Assembly (NCBI GenBank): GCA_003576695.1
Contig: QOZQ01000001.1
Coordinates: forward strand, 372,001 to 436,000
From: Taklimakanibacter lacteus
Lineage (GTDB): Bacteria; Pseudomonadota; Alphaproteobacteria; Rhizobiales; Aestuariivirgaceae
Direction: 5' to 3'
Length of the DNA stretch: 64,000 nt
In this document: positions 18,813 to 27,123 of the stretch, piece by piece
Layout: every line of letters starts with the position of its first letter
How positions within the stretch are numbered: the stretch's first letter is position 1
Notes under the pieces: generated by a model
Database searches by the model: none
The model's input: only the letters and a program-made list of their open reading frames with translations
Told to the model about the DNA's origin: nothing
Position numbers and translations under genes: made by a program

Positions 18813-19294
18813 CACGAGCGCAGAACAGCTCGGCTTTTACGAATGTAGTGCGAACGCTTGGCAGCGGTGGTGCAGTTGGTGCATTTTCCAGGCGGATCGT
18901 GTCCGAGCCTCTTCGGGACTGGCGTCCACCCGTTGTTAGTCAGCTAAACGAGTTGGTGGCGCTTGAATCGGGTTGGGACGGCTATCGTGCGCCGCCGGTA
19001 AGCTTCGAAACAGCGAATTTTGCGCTCCGCATGCTTGAAACCGTTTGTCCGGCAGACACAATAGTTCCGCAAGTCGTCCCTGGGCGGACCGGTGATCTTC
19101 AAGTTGAGTGGCATACAATACACGGCGATGTCGAATTGCACGTTCAGCGTCCTTTCAGGGTGACTGCTTGGCGTGGGAACGACGCGACTGGGCCGGCGGG
19201 AGAAGAGCTTGTCCTGACGAATGACTTTACGGAGATTGCTGACTGGATAGCCGAAATAGCGGGGTCTGCCCTTGCCGACGCCGCCGCCGCGTGA
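18809..19294 (+). CDS. Hypothetical protein, partner of the TIGR04255 gene
   Basis: 161 residues, no recognised domain. Start ATG 18809 is chosen for the ATGA overlap with the preceding stop and GGAGAG upstream. The most distinctive stretch is LNELVALESGWDGYRAPPVS (residues 44-63), followed by an alpha/beta segment VVPGRTGDLQVEWHTIHGDVELHV. Proteins with an LESGWDGY...AP motif recur beside TIGR04255 genes as far as I remember. Soluble, composition like its neighbour. Role unknown. Confidence 0.65.
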   Translation: MTRAQNSSAFTNVVRTLGSGGAVGAFSRRIVSEPLRDWRPPVVSQLNELVALESGWDGYRAPPVSFETANFALRMLETVCPADTIVPQVVPGRTGDLQVEWHTIHGDVELHVQRPFRVTAWRGNDATGPAGEELVLTNDFTEIADWIAEIAGSALADAAAA

Positions 19295-19724
19295 CGCGGG
19301 AGGCGCCGTCATTCCCCACGACCACGAGGGGATTGGGCATGATGACGGAGTCATCCGCCGATTATCTGAAAGGCAGACGGTCGTAGGGGCAGATGGGCGG
19401 CGTCGTGTTTCTACGATAGCTTTCCAAGCCTCTGCGGGTCCGAATGGGGGTATGTCTGTTGACATTGAACCCTTTATTGCGGCAGCGGGCGAAAACCCCC
19501 GGGCATACGTCACTACGCCACGTTGGGTGGGGTCGGTTCGATTTACGGCAGGTGCGCTGAGGGGCGAGGGTTTCCAAGTCGGATATGATCCGCTTGAGGA
19601 AACCCCTTCTGAGCCGGCTAATCCATACCATGGTGAAGTTTGGGGAATTTTCACCAAAGACAAACAGAGGCGACTCCGAGCGCTGGCCGTTTGGTTCGTG
19701 CCTATACCGGGAATTGACCTCTGA
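19272..19724 (+). CDS. Hypothetical protein, third gene of the tRNA-adjacent operon
   Basis: Up to 150 residues, overlapping the previous gene by 23 bases. The first usable codon is TTG 19272; the next methionine is at 19452, so the true start is uncertain. HDHEGIGHDDGVIRRLSERQ is rich in His and Asp and might bind metal, then TPRWVGSVRFTAGALRGEGFQVGYDP and a C-terminus ALAVWFVPIPGIDL. No homologous family recognised. Same strand and similar composition as the two preceding genes, so part of one unit. Confidence 0.55.
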   Translation: MPTPPPRDAGGAVIPHDHEGIGHDDGVIRRLSERQTVVGADGRRRVSTIAFQASAGPNGGMSVDIEPFIAAAGENPRAYVTTPRWVGSVRFTAGALRGEGFQVGYDPLEETPSEPANPYHGEVWGIFTKDKQRRLRALAVWFVPIPGIDL

Positions 19725-19744
19725 GTTGTCAGTCGCTCTGAATA

Positions 19745-20002
19745 TCAATATCGGCAGAGCCATGCGCCTGGATCTTTTAACTGCCGGTCTTTTCCCAAGG
19801 TAGGGCAGTTGAATTTCTCGGCGAGCTGCACGGTGTTGCATTTCTCGTTGGCGGCCTTGCGGCAGGCCTCACAGGTGACATGGAGCGTTTCCACGCATGT
19901 GCGGCCCTTGCCTTCGCACTCAGCCTTGACGCAGTCGACATCGGCAGATGCCTGTGCTGCGCCGAGACAGAGGATAAGCAGCGCGAAACCAGCTTTCCGC
20001 AT
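19745..20002 (-). CDS. Small secreted cysteine-rich protein
   Basis: 85 residues with a Sec signal peptide MRKAGFALLILCLGAAQASA (cleavage about residue 20) and eight cysteines in the mature 65 residues (DVDCV, AECEG, RTCVE, TCEAC, EKCN, FNCP, WLCRY). The even count suggests four disulfides in the periplasm. ATG 20002 is preferred to the GTG three codons earlier. No family recognised; convergent with the tRNA-adjacent operon. Confidence 0.6.
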   Translation of the reverse strand: MRKAGFALLILCLGAAQASADVDCVKAECEGKGRTCVETLHVTCEACRKAANEKCNTVQLAEKFNCPTLGKDRQLKDPGAWLCRY

Positions 20003-20056
20003 GTCGATCACCGGAGTTGGATGCCAGGCAGCCTCATGCCGGCCGATGATATCGAT

Positions 20057-20986
20057 CTAGCCGACCGGCGCAACCACCTTTGGCTTGCCGAGCATGAAGC
20101 AGTCGGACACCAGCTGCAGAGGAGAAGGATCGACCTCGCTCTTCTTCGCTTTCAGGAGGCGCGCGAATTTGGCGTAGATGTCCTCATATTCCCGCAGCAC
20201 GGCCTTGTGCGCCGTCTTGCCGTTGATCTCGAGGATCGAGCCGCCATTCTTCAGATGCAGCTTCAGGCCGTCTCTGGTGGCGACCTCGATCTCCCAGGTT
20301 TCGCCGGTCTTCTGCCGCCAGTCGAAGACCGCCGAGAGATCCGCCGTTGCGCCGTCGCCGCGCTTGAAGCGGATATCGGCCGCGATCGGGGTCGCCGCAT
20401 CGGCGGGCACTTCGATCGTGGCGCTGTCGACGAAAATGGGCTCGGGCAGGATCTTGGTCACGATGGAGAGCGCGTTGATGCCGGGGTCGAACACGCCGAA
20501 GCCACCGGGCTCCCAGATCCAGGCCTGGCCTGGATGCCATTTATGCACGTCCTCCTTCCAGGTCACGCGCAGGAAATCGACATGCTTGCCCCGGAGTTTG
20601 GCCTTGGCCATGTCCACCGACTTGTTGTAGCGCGAATGCCAGGTGGCATAGAGCACGCGTTTTTTCTTCCTGGCATAGGCCTCCATGGCGAGGAGCTCGC
20701 CCACCGTGGGGGTCGGCGGCTTTTCGATCAGGAGGTGCCAGCCATGGTCGAGCGCTTCGCGCGCCATGGCGAGGCGGACGGCCGGCGGCGTGCACAGCGC
20801 CAGGCAATCCACCTTGAGCTTGCTCGCCTTGAGGGCCGCAAGGCTCTCGAAATTGGGCACGCCTTCAATTTTGGCCGAACGGCTGACGCCCGCCACCAGG
20901 GTGAAATTGCGGTTCTTGCCGATGCAGGGCAGGTGTTGGTCCCGGGCGATCTTGCCGATGCCGGCGACGGCGATCCTGTAAGGCAT
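20057..20986 (-). CDS. Gfo/Idh/MocA-family oxidoreductase, D-galactose 1-dehydrogenase-like
   Basis: 309-residue NAD(P)-dependent sugar dehydrogenase. Rossmann start MPYRIAVAGIGKIARDQHLP, the cofactor-site lysine in LLIEKPPTPTVGELLAM (about residue 93), and the substrate-domain motif ATWHSRYNKSVD then FGVFDPGINALSIVTKI. These match galactose/arabinose 1-dehydrogenases by recollection more than inositol dehydrogenases. ATG 20986 with GGGGAAG upstream; the 30-residue extension in the longer frame lacks family similarity. Stands alone on its strand. Confidence 0.78.
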   Translation of the reverse strand: MPYRIAVAGIGKIARDQHLPCIGKNRNFTLVAGVSRSAKIEGVPNFESLAALKASKLKVDCLALCTPPAVRLAMAREALDHGWHLLIEKPPTPTVGELLAMEAYARKKKRVLYATWHSRYNKSVDMAKAKLRGKHVDFLRVTWKEDVHKWHPGQAWIWEPGGFGVFDPGINALSIVTKILPEPIFVDSATIEVPADAATPIAADIRFKRGDGATADLSAVFDWRQKTGETWEIEVATRDGLKLHLKNGGSILEINGKTAHKAVLREYEDIYAKFARLLKAKKSEVDPSPLQLVSDCFMLGKPKVVAPVG

Positions 20987-21363
20987 GAGGCTTCCCCTGC
21001 TTCGAAAGGCAATGACGAAGCACCGATGTCTAGCACAGGAATCTCGGCCGGCAACGGCCCGGTCCGGTTTCTCCAATCATTTCAAGGGAGCCGGCCCGGC
21101 CGACAGTCCGCTGAATAGGCAAAAGCTAATCAAAGCTTCCATAAGACATGGTTTTCCCAAGCCGGTTTTTGCGTGACATTGAAGCCAAGCGGCGAAGCCC
21201 GCACAGGGAAAGCCAGGCCTTCACCTGAGCCGACCCTCCAGACCAGACTTCGGGGAACCCAGATGCAGCTCTTCGGCGCATCCCGGACGGGATGAAGGCC
21301 GATGCAACTCATTCTGCGAACCCCGCGGAAACGTCGACCAATGAACAAGGAGGAGGAAACGAA
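20987..21363. other. Non-coding gap between divergent genes
   Basis: 377 bases separating the dehydrogenase-like gene from the binding-protein gene. It must carry both promoters. I checked for TPP and guanidine-I riboswitch features, both of which occur before ABC importers of this class, and saw neither. Several CG-rich inverted segments (GGCCGG...CCGGCC, about 21055-21105) are present. Nothing else is recognised. Confidence 0.35.
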
Positions 21364-22347
21364 ATGCTGAAATCATTGATGCGCAAAGCCGGACTGGCCG
21401 TGCTGTCCGCCGCGGCGGGCCTTTCCATGATGGCTTCCGCCGAGGCCGGAAACATGCGGCTCGGCATGACGACATGGGTGGGCTATGGCCCCATGTTCCT
21501 GGCCCGCGACAAGGGTTTCTTCAAGGAGAACGGCCTCGATGTCGAGCTTCGCATCATCGAGGACGCCTCGCTCTATATGGCCGCCATTGCCGCCGGCGAG
21601 CTCGACGGCAATGCATCGACCATCGATGAGATCATGAAATACCGCTCGCCCGAATTCTGCTTCAAGGCGGTGTTCGCGCTCGACGACAGCCATGGCGGCG
21701 ACGGCGTGCTGGTGCATGACGGCGTCAATTCGCTGAAGGACCTCAAGGGCCAGCAGGTCGGCATGAATGAGGGCTCGGTCTCGCAGTTCTGGTTCAACAT
21801 CCTCCTGACGCGTGAGGGCATGACCGAGAAAGACCTGCAGATCACCAATATGACGGCCGATGACGCGGCCGCGGCCTTCATCGCCGGCCAGATTCCGGCG
21901 GCCGTGACCTGGGAGCCGCATCTGTCGCTGGTGCGCAGCAAGAAGCAGGGCAAGGTGCTGATCGATTCCTCGCAGACGCCCGGCCTCATCGTCGATGTGG
22001 TGGCGCTGACCTGCGACTACATCCAGAAGAACCCCAAGGATGTCGAGGCCTTCGTGAAGGGCGTCTACAAGGCGGTCGAGTTCATCAAGACCAATCCGGA
22101 CGAGGCCCATGCCATCATGGCCAAGGGCGTCGGCGGCTATCTCGAGAAGCCCGCCGATTTCGCCGAAGCCGCCAAGGGCGTGCGCTTTTACGACAAGCCG
22201 CGCAATATCGAGTTCTTCGGCACGCCGGACAAGGGCGAGGCCAAGGACCTCATGGATCTGGGCAACAAGATCTGGGGCGGCTTCCAGAAGATGAAGATGA
22301 CGATCGGCTACGGCGATCTCGTCGACACGTCCTTCATCGACAAATAG
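21364..22347 (+). CDS. NitT/TauT-type ABC transporter substrate-binding protein
   Basis: Periplasmic binding protein, 327 residues, of the SsuA/ThiY/NMT1 class. Signal peptide cleaved after MASAEAG (about residue 28), then MRLGMTTWVGYGPMFLARDKGFFKENGLDVEL, the typical N-lobe. ATG 21364 has AGGAGGAGG seven bases upstream, one of the strongest ribosome sites here, in keeping with high binding-protein expression. Ligand unknown: nitrate, sulfonate, urea or heterocycle precursors all occur in the class. Confidence 0.9.
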   Translation: MLKSLMRKAGLAVLSAAAGLSMMASAEAGNMRLGMTTWVGYGPMFLARDKGFFKENGLDVELRIIEDASLYMAAIAAGELDGNASTIDEIMKYRSPEFCFKAVFALDDSHGGDGVLVHDGVNSLKDLKGQQVGMNEGSVSQFWFNILLTREGMTEKDLQITNMTADDAAAAFIAGQIPAAVTWEPHLSLVRSKKQGKVLIDSSQTPGLIVDVVALTCDYIQKNPKDVEAFVKGVYKAVEFIKTNPDEAHAIMAKGVGGYLEKPADFAEAAKGVRFYDKPRNIEFFGTPDKGEAKDLMDLGNKIWGGFQKMKMTIGYGDLVDTSFIDK

Positions 22348-22370
22348 ATCACTTCATCCATCAGCGGGTT

Positions 22371-22390
22371 CCGGCACGCCAGAGTGCCGG
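22371..22390 (+). terminator. Intra-operon hairpin
   Basis: CCGGCAC, six-base loop, GTGCCGG, 24 bases after the binding-protein stop. Stem of 7 bp, no T-run. Its place between a binding protein and its permease suggests mRNA stabilisation or partial termination that raises binding-protein level. Confidence 0.45.
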
Positions 22391-22433
22391 GCCCTCTCAT
22401 GGATTGAATCCGGCACTCCATCTCTTCTTTTGC

Positions 22434-22478
22434 GCATCGGATGATCCGAAAGCCGCTGCGCATTTTCCGGTCCGATGC
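22434..22478 (+). repeat. Rhizobial-type 45-bp hairpin repeat, copy 1
   Basis: GCATCGGA at the left end and TCCGATGC at the right pair over 8 bp, with an inner stem CCGAAA/TTTCCGG. The same element recurs at 24114-24158 with a few base changes. It precedes the permease gene by about 30 bases. Confidence 0.85.
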
Positions 22479-22509
22479 TTTATATGCGGAACCCGCTTTC
22501 GTGAAACCG

Positions 22510-23313
22510 ATGAACAACAAACGCTCCTTGTTTCAGACTTTCGTGACGCCGTTCGGCGACATACCGGCATCCGCCGCCATGATCGCCGGCGCCATCCTCT
22601 GGATTGCCGTGCTCGGCGCCTGGGCCGTCGCCACCTATGGCGGCTATGTCAGGGACATGTTCCTGCCGGTGCCGGATGCCGTCGTCAGGCGCGCCATCAC
22701 GCTCGCAGCCGACGGCTCGCTCTTCGTCCATATGTGGTCGAGCATCAAGGTCGTCCTCCTCGGCTTCCTGGTCTCGGCCGCCATTTCGGTGCCGCTCGGC
22801 CTCTATATGGGCACCTACCGGATCGTGCAGGCGGCGCTGGAGCCCATGGTCAACTTCATCCGCTATCTGCCGGTCACCTCGCTGGTGCCGCTGTTCATCC
22901 TGTGGATCGGCATCGGCATCGAGCAGCGCATCACGGTCATCTTCTTCGGCACGTTCTTCTCGCAGCTGGTGATGATCGCGGATGAGGCGCGTGCAGTGTC
23001 GCGCGACCTCGTCAATGCCAGCTACACGCTCGGCACCAAGCGCAGCGAGGCGGTGTGGCATGTGATCTTTCCGGCCGCACTGCCCGGCATCATCAACACG
23101 CTGCGCGTCACCATGGGATGGGCCTGGACCTATCTGGTGGTGGCCGAGCTGGTGGCGGCCAATAGCGGGCTCGGCTTCATCTCGCTGAAAGCCATGCGCG
23201 GCTTCCAGGTCGACACGATCTTCCTCGCCATCGTGCTGATCGGCCTCCTGGGCCTCATTTCCGATCTCTTCTTCCGCTATCTCAGGCGTCGCCTGGCGCC
23301 ATGGGCTGTATGA
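22510..23313 (+). CDS. NitT/TauT-type ABC transporter permease
   Basis: 267-residue inner-membrane permease of the SsuC/TauC class. About six helices; the EAA loop is ASYTLGTKRSEAVWHVIFPAALPGIINTLRV near residues 170-200. The chosen ATG 22510 (MNNKRSLFQTF) avoids translating the hairpin repeat just upstream, which the longest frame would do. No strong Shine-Dalgarno. Next gene begins one base after the stop. Confidence 0.88.
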   Translation: MNNKRSLFQTFVTPFGDIPASAAMIAGAILWIAVLGAWAVATYGGYVRDMFLPVPDAVVRRAITLAADGSLFVHMWSSIKVVLLGFLVSAAISVPLGLYMGTYRIVQAALEPMVNFIRYLPVTSLVPLFILWIGIGIEQRITVIFFGTFFSQLVMIADEARAVSRDLVNASYTLGTKRSEAVWHVIFPAALPGIINTLRVTMGWAWTYLVVAELVAANSGLGFISLKAMRGFQVDTIFLAIVLIGLLGLISDLFFRYLRRRLAPWAV

Positions 23314-23314
23314 G

Positions 23315-24097
23315 ATGAGCAAGGCGAAAGGCAGCCTGTCGGTCAACGGCGTCTCGCTGGTCTATTCGGCGGGCGAAAAAAGCGTGCTGGCGCTCGATGG
23401 CATATCCTTCGAGGTGCGCCCGAACGAATTCACCGTCATCGTCGGCCCGTCGGGCTGCGGCAAGTCGAGCCTGCTCTATATCGCAGCGGGGCTCACCGAT
23501 GCGACATCGGGCCATATCCATACCGGTGGGCAGATGGTGACGGGGCCGGGCGCCGATCGCGGCATGGTGTTCCAGGCCTATACGCTGTTTCCCTGGCTCA
23601 CGGTGCGCAACAATGTCGGATATGGCCTCAAGCGCAAGGGCATTGCGGCGGCGGAGCGGCAGAAGGTCGTCGATTATTATCTGGGCGAGGTCGGGCTTGC
23701 CGCCTTTGCCGATCACTATCCCAAGCAATTGTCGGGCGGCATGATGCAGCGCGTGGCGATCGCCCGGGCGCTCGCCAACGATCCCGACATCCTGCTGATG
23801 GACGAGCCCTTCGGCGCGCTCGACAGCCAGACTCGCCACACGATGCAGAGATTGCTGCTGCGCGTCTGGGAGCATGCGCAGAAGACGGTGGCCTTCGTCA
23901 CCCATGATATCGACGAGGCGATCCTGCTGGGCGACCGGGTCATCGTGATGACGGCGCGTCCCGGCAAGGTCAAGGCCGATATCAGGATCGACATACCGCG
24001 CCCGCGCGACCCGGAAATCGTGCTGGAGCCCGAATTCATCGCGATCAAGCGGCGGATCATCAACGAGCTGCGCGACGAGATCGACGAGACGCACTAA
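23315..24097 (+). CDS. NitT/TauT-type ABC transporter ATP-binding protein
   Basis: 260-residue ATPase energising the importer. Walker A GPSGCGKSS (about residues 45-53), Q-loop VFQAYTLFPWLTV, signature LSGGMMQRVAIARAL near 141-155, Walker B ILLMDEPFGALDSQTR and switch VTHDIDEA. All motifs intact. Length and order match SsuB/TauB. Start lies one base after the permease stop; third gene of the operon. Confidence 0.93.
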   Translation: MSKAKGSLSVNGVSLVYSAGEKSVLALDGISFEVRPNEFTVIVGPSGCGKSSLLYIAAGLTDATSGHIHTGGQMVTGPGADRGMVFQAYTLFPWLTVRNNVGYGLKRKGIAAAERQKVVDYYLGEVGLAAFADHYPKQLSGGMMQRVAIARALANDPDILLMDEPFGALDSQTRHTMQRLLLRVWEHAQKTVAFVTHDIDEAILLGDRVIVMTARPGKVKADIRIDIPRPRDPEIVLEPEFIAIKRRIINELRDEIDETH

Positions 24098-24113
24098 GTG
24101 TCTTTTTGTTTGC

Positions 24114-24158
24114 GCATCGGACTATCCGAAAACCGCTTCGCACTTTTCGGTCCGATGC
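24114..24158 (+). repeat. Rhizobial-type 45-bp hairpin repeat, copy 2
   Basis: GCATCGGA...TCCGATGC outer stem and CCGAAAA...TTTTCGG inner stem. It sits 16 bases after the ATPase stop and 15 before the next ATG, between co-directional genes, so it may fold in the mRNA and tune expression across the junction. Confidence 0.88.
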
Positions 24159-24173
24159 TCTAGGAGCCAGGCC

Positions 24174-26261
24174 ATGCGCGACCCACGCTATGACATCCTC
24201 TTCGAGCCGGTCCGCATCGGGCCCGTCACCACGAAAAACCGCTTCTACCAGGTGCCGCATTGCAACGGCATGGGGTATCGGGACGCCACCGCGCTCGCCA
24301 CGATGCGGGCGGTGAAGGCGGAAGGCGGCTGGGGCGTCGTGTGCACCGAGCAGGCGGAGATCCACCCCACCGGCGATATCGCTCCCTTCATCGAATTGCA
24401 CAACTGGGACGAGAGCGATGTTCCGATGCTGGCCCGGATCGCCGAGGCCACGCATGCGCAAGGGGCGCTCGCCGGATTGCAGCTTGCCCATAATGGCATG
24501 AACGCGCCCAATCTCTATTCGCGTGAGATCCCGCTGGGACCTGTCGATCTTCCGGTCTTCTCCATCTTCAACGATCCCGTCCAGGCGCGCGCCATGGACA
24601 AGGAGGATATCCGCAATCTGAGGCGCTGGCATCGCAATGCGGCGCTGCGCGGCAAGAAAGCGGGCTATGATCTCGTCTATGTCTATGCCGGGAAGCTGTT
24701 CGGCGGCGCCATGTTCTTCCTGTCGCGGCGCTTCAATACGCGGGCCGATGAATATGGCGGCAGCCTCGAGAACCGGGCGCGCCTGCTGAAGGAGTTGATC
24801 GAGGAGACGAAGGATGCTGTGGGCGACAAGATGGCGGTCGCCTGCCGCATATCGGTCGACGAGCTCCTGGGCGAGGAGGGCCTCCATGCCGCCGAGGCAC
24901 GCGACATCATTTCGCATCTGGCCGAATTGCCTGATCTCTGGGACCTGACGCTGTCGAGCTGGGACAATGACAGCCAGACATCGCGCTTCGCGGAAGAAGG
25001 GTATCAGGAGCCTTTCGTCACCGGCATCAAGCAGTTGACCACAAAGCCCGTGGTCGGCGTCGGCCGCTTCACCTCGCCCGACTACATGGTGAGGCTCGTC
25101 CGTTCCGGCATTCTCGACCTCATCGGCGCGGCGCGCCCGTCGATCGCCGATCCCTTCCTGCCCAACAAGATCATGGAGGGCCGCATCGACGATATCCGCG
25201 AATGCATCGGCTGCAATATGTGCGTCGCAGGCGATCATATGATGAGCCCGAGCCGCTGCACGCAGAATCCGTCCTTCGGCGAGGAATGGCGGCGCGGCTG
25301 GCACCCCGAACGCATCAATATCGCTGGGTCGCGGTCCTCCGTCCTGGTTGTCGGCGCCGGTCCCTCCGGGCTCGAAGCCGCCATGATGCTGGGCCGGCGC
25401 GGCTATGAGGTGACGCTGGCGGAGAAATCGCGGGTGCTCGGCGGCAGGCTGGTCGAGGAGCGGCGGCTTCCCGGGCTTTCAGCCTGGGGCCGGGTGGCGG
25501 ATTACCGCGAGGGCCAGATCAACAAGCTCGCCAATGTGACGGTCTATCGCGAGAGCGATCTCACGGCTGAAGATATTCTGGGTTTTGGCTGCGATCACGC
25601 GGTGATCGCCACGGGATCGAATTGGCGGCGGGATGGCGTGGCGCGCTATCTGCTGAAGCCGGTGAGCGTGGCCCCGGGAGCCGAGGTGCTGACGCCCGAT
25701 GACCTCTACTCCGGCGCGCGGCCCAAGGGCAAGCGCGTGGTGGTCTATGACGATGATCATTATTATATGGGTGGCGTCCTGGCCGAATTGCTGGTGTCGG
25801 AAGGGCGCCAGGTGACGCTGGTCACGCCCGCACCCGATGCGTCCAACTGGATGCGCAACACCATGGAGCAGTTCCGCGTGCAGGCTCGCCTCCTGGAGCT
25901 GGGCGTCAGGATCATCACAAATCACGGTCTCGCCGCCATCACTCAACAGGGTGCTGAAGTGGCGTGCGTCTTCACCGGAAGGCGCGTGATGGTCGAGGCA
26001 GAGGCGAGCGTTCTCGTCACGGCCCGCCTGCCGCGCAACGAGCTGCTCGCTGGCGTGAAGGCGCAGATGACGGCGCAAGCGCCGCTCAAATCCGTTACAG
26101 CGATCGGAGATGCGGTCGCACCGGGCACGATCGCGGCCGCCGTCTTCTCAGGCCGCCGCTATGCCGAAGAGCTGGACGTAACGCGCGACATCGATGCGCC
26201 GCTGTTCCGGCGCGAGGTGACGGGGCTGGCGGAGGGACCGCTGCCCTGGAGAACTCAATAG
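24174..26261 (+). CDS. NADH:flavin oxidoreductase / trimethylamine dehydrogenase-like iron-sulfur flavoprotein
   Basis: 695 residues: an N-terminal FMN (beta/alpha)8 barrel of the old-yellow-enzyme type (1-340), a [4Fe-4S] motif with C344, C347, C350 and C362 (CX2CX2CX11C), and a C-terminal FAD/ADP-binding half starting VLVVGAGPSGLEAAMML at about 390. This is the TMADH/2,4-dienoyl-CoA reductase architecture; members demethylate amines such as trimethylamine, dimethylamine or methylated betaines, or reduce enoyl thioesters. ATG 24174 has AGGAGCC upstream. It follows the NitT/TauT importer, which may supply its substrate. Which reaction it performs is open. Confidence 0.88.
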   Translation: MRDPRYDILFEPVRIGPVTTKNRFYQVPHCNGMGYRDATALATMRAVKAEGGWGVVCTEQAEIHPTGDIAPFIELHNWDESDVPMLARIAEATHAQGALAGLQLAHNGMNAPNLYSREIPLGPVDLPVFSIFNDPVQARAMDKEDIRNLRRWHRNAALRGKKAGYDLVYVYAGKLFGGAMFFLSRRFNTRADEYGGSLENRARLLKELIEETKDAVGDKMAVACRISVDELLGEEGLHAAEARDIISHLAELPDLWDLTLSSWDNDSQTSRFAEEGYQEPFVTGIKQLTTKPVVGVGRFTSPDYMVRLVRSGILDLIGAARPSIADPFLPNKIMEGRIDDIRECIGCNMCVAGDHMMSPSRCTQNPSFGEEWRRGWHPERINIAGSRSSVLVVGAGPSGLEAAMMLGRRGYEVTLAEKSRVLGGRLVEERRLPGLSAWGRVADYREGQINKLANVTVYRESDLTAEDILGFGCDHAVIATGSNWRRDGVARYLLKPVSVAPGAEVLTPDDLYSGARPKGKRVVVYDDDHYYMGGVLAELLVSEGRQVTLVTPAPDASNWMRNTMEQFRVQARLLELGVRIITNHGLAAITQQGAEVACVFTGRRVMVEAEASVLVTARLPRNELLAGVKAQMTAQAPLKSVTAIGDAVAPGTIAAAVFSGRRYAEELDVTRDIDAPLFRREVTGLAEGPLPWRTQ

Positions 26262-27085
26262 CCTGGAGGGCCTGGCGGGACCGGGCCGCTGGGGGCGAGC
26301 GCACCGTCCTCGTCATGCTGCTCGTCGCCGATGAGCGGCGGGCAGAACATGCTCACCAGATGCATATCGGTGTGAGCGCGCAGGTGGTGGCGGTCCCTGG
26401 GGCCGACATTGTAGGCCATGCCGGGTTCGAGCGTCCACGCCTCGCCGGTGGTCAGGTCGCTCACCTCGCCTGTGCCCGAAATGATGTGGTTCGCTTCCCA
26501 ATGATGCTTGTACCAGAGAACGGCCTCGGCGCCCTGGGCGAGGCGCACATCCGAAAATCCGAAGCCGACGCCATCGGCCTTGGTCAGCATGCGGACCGTT
26601 CGCGCCTGGCCATCGGCTACGACGATCTCCTGTCCGGCCCGGCGCATCTCGTCCGCCTGTTTGACGAACATGCGCCGGTCGGTCTTGTCGATGGGGCCGC
26701 TTGCCTCATAGCCGCCATCCGCGTCGAAGTGCTCGTCGCCCTTGAGCGGCGGGCAGAAGATGCTCACATAATGCATGTCCTCGCTCACCTGGAGGCGGTG
26801 CCAGTCATTGGGGCCGACGACATAGAGAACGCCCGCCGCGAGAGACCATGTCCTGCCGTCCGTCAGATCGGTGACCTCGCCCTTGCCGGAGATGATGTAA
26901 TTGGCTTCCCAGTGGTGCTTCAGCCAGATGATCGCGTCGATGCCCTGCCTGGCCCGGTTCTCGTTATACGAGTAACCCATCCGGTCGGCGGCCGTGAGGA
27001 AACGCGCCGAGCGGAACATGTCATTGGCCATCGGAAACCTTATGCGCCCGAGCCTCTCGAGCTCGGCGTCAGTGCGGATGAACAT
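26255..27085 (-). CDS. Tandem ectoine-synthase-like bicupin
   Basis: 276 residues made of two copies of the EctC fold: residues 1-131 and 139-267, which share HHWEAN and IISG(K/T)GEV(T/S)DLT. Both copies hold the iron ligands expected for EctC: E60, Y88, H96 in the first, E197, Y225, H233 in the second; both keep FCPPL(K/I)GDE near the end. The second half (PRDRHHLRAHTDMHLVSMFCPPL) is the closer to true EctC. ATG 27085 has GGGAGGAAA upstream. No ectA or ectB is nearby, so it is unlikely to make ectoine. Its 3' end overlaps that of the convergent TMADH-like gene by seven bases. Confidence 0.85.
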   Translation of the reverse strand: MFIRTDAELERLGRIRFPMANDMFRSARFLTAADRMGYSYNENRARQGIDAIIWLKHHWEANYIISGKGEVTDLTDGRTWSLAAGVLYVVGPNDWHRLQVSEDMHYVSIFCPPLKGDEHFDADGGYEASGPIDKTDRRMFVKQADEMRRAGQEIVVADGQARTVRMLTKADGVGFGFSDVRLAQGAEAVLWYKHHWEANHIISGTGEVSDLTTGEAWTLEPGMAYNVGPRDRHHLRAHTDMHLVSMFCPPLIGDEQHDEDGALAPSGPVPPGPPGY

Positions 27086-27123
27086 GGCAGATATTTCCTC
27101 CCGATCCGGCAAGTGTAACGCAA

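Noticed and set aside
17756-20060. Integrated element with direct repeats of the tRNA-Gly 3' end
   Set aside because: I found no second copy of the tRNA 3' segment downstream and no integrase, so only the compositional difference and the position support transfer.
20987-21363. TPP or guanidine-I riboswitch before the NitT/TauT binding protein
   Set aside because: The conserved TPP core (CTGAGA and the ACCTGA...GGATAATG stretch) and the guanidine-I core are both absent.
26255-27085. Plain ectoine biosynthesis gene
   Set aside because: Double length, no ectA, ectB or ectD nearby, and the neighbours are amine-oxidising and transport genes.
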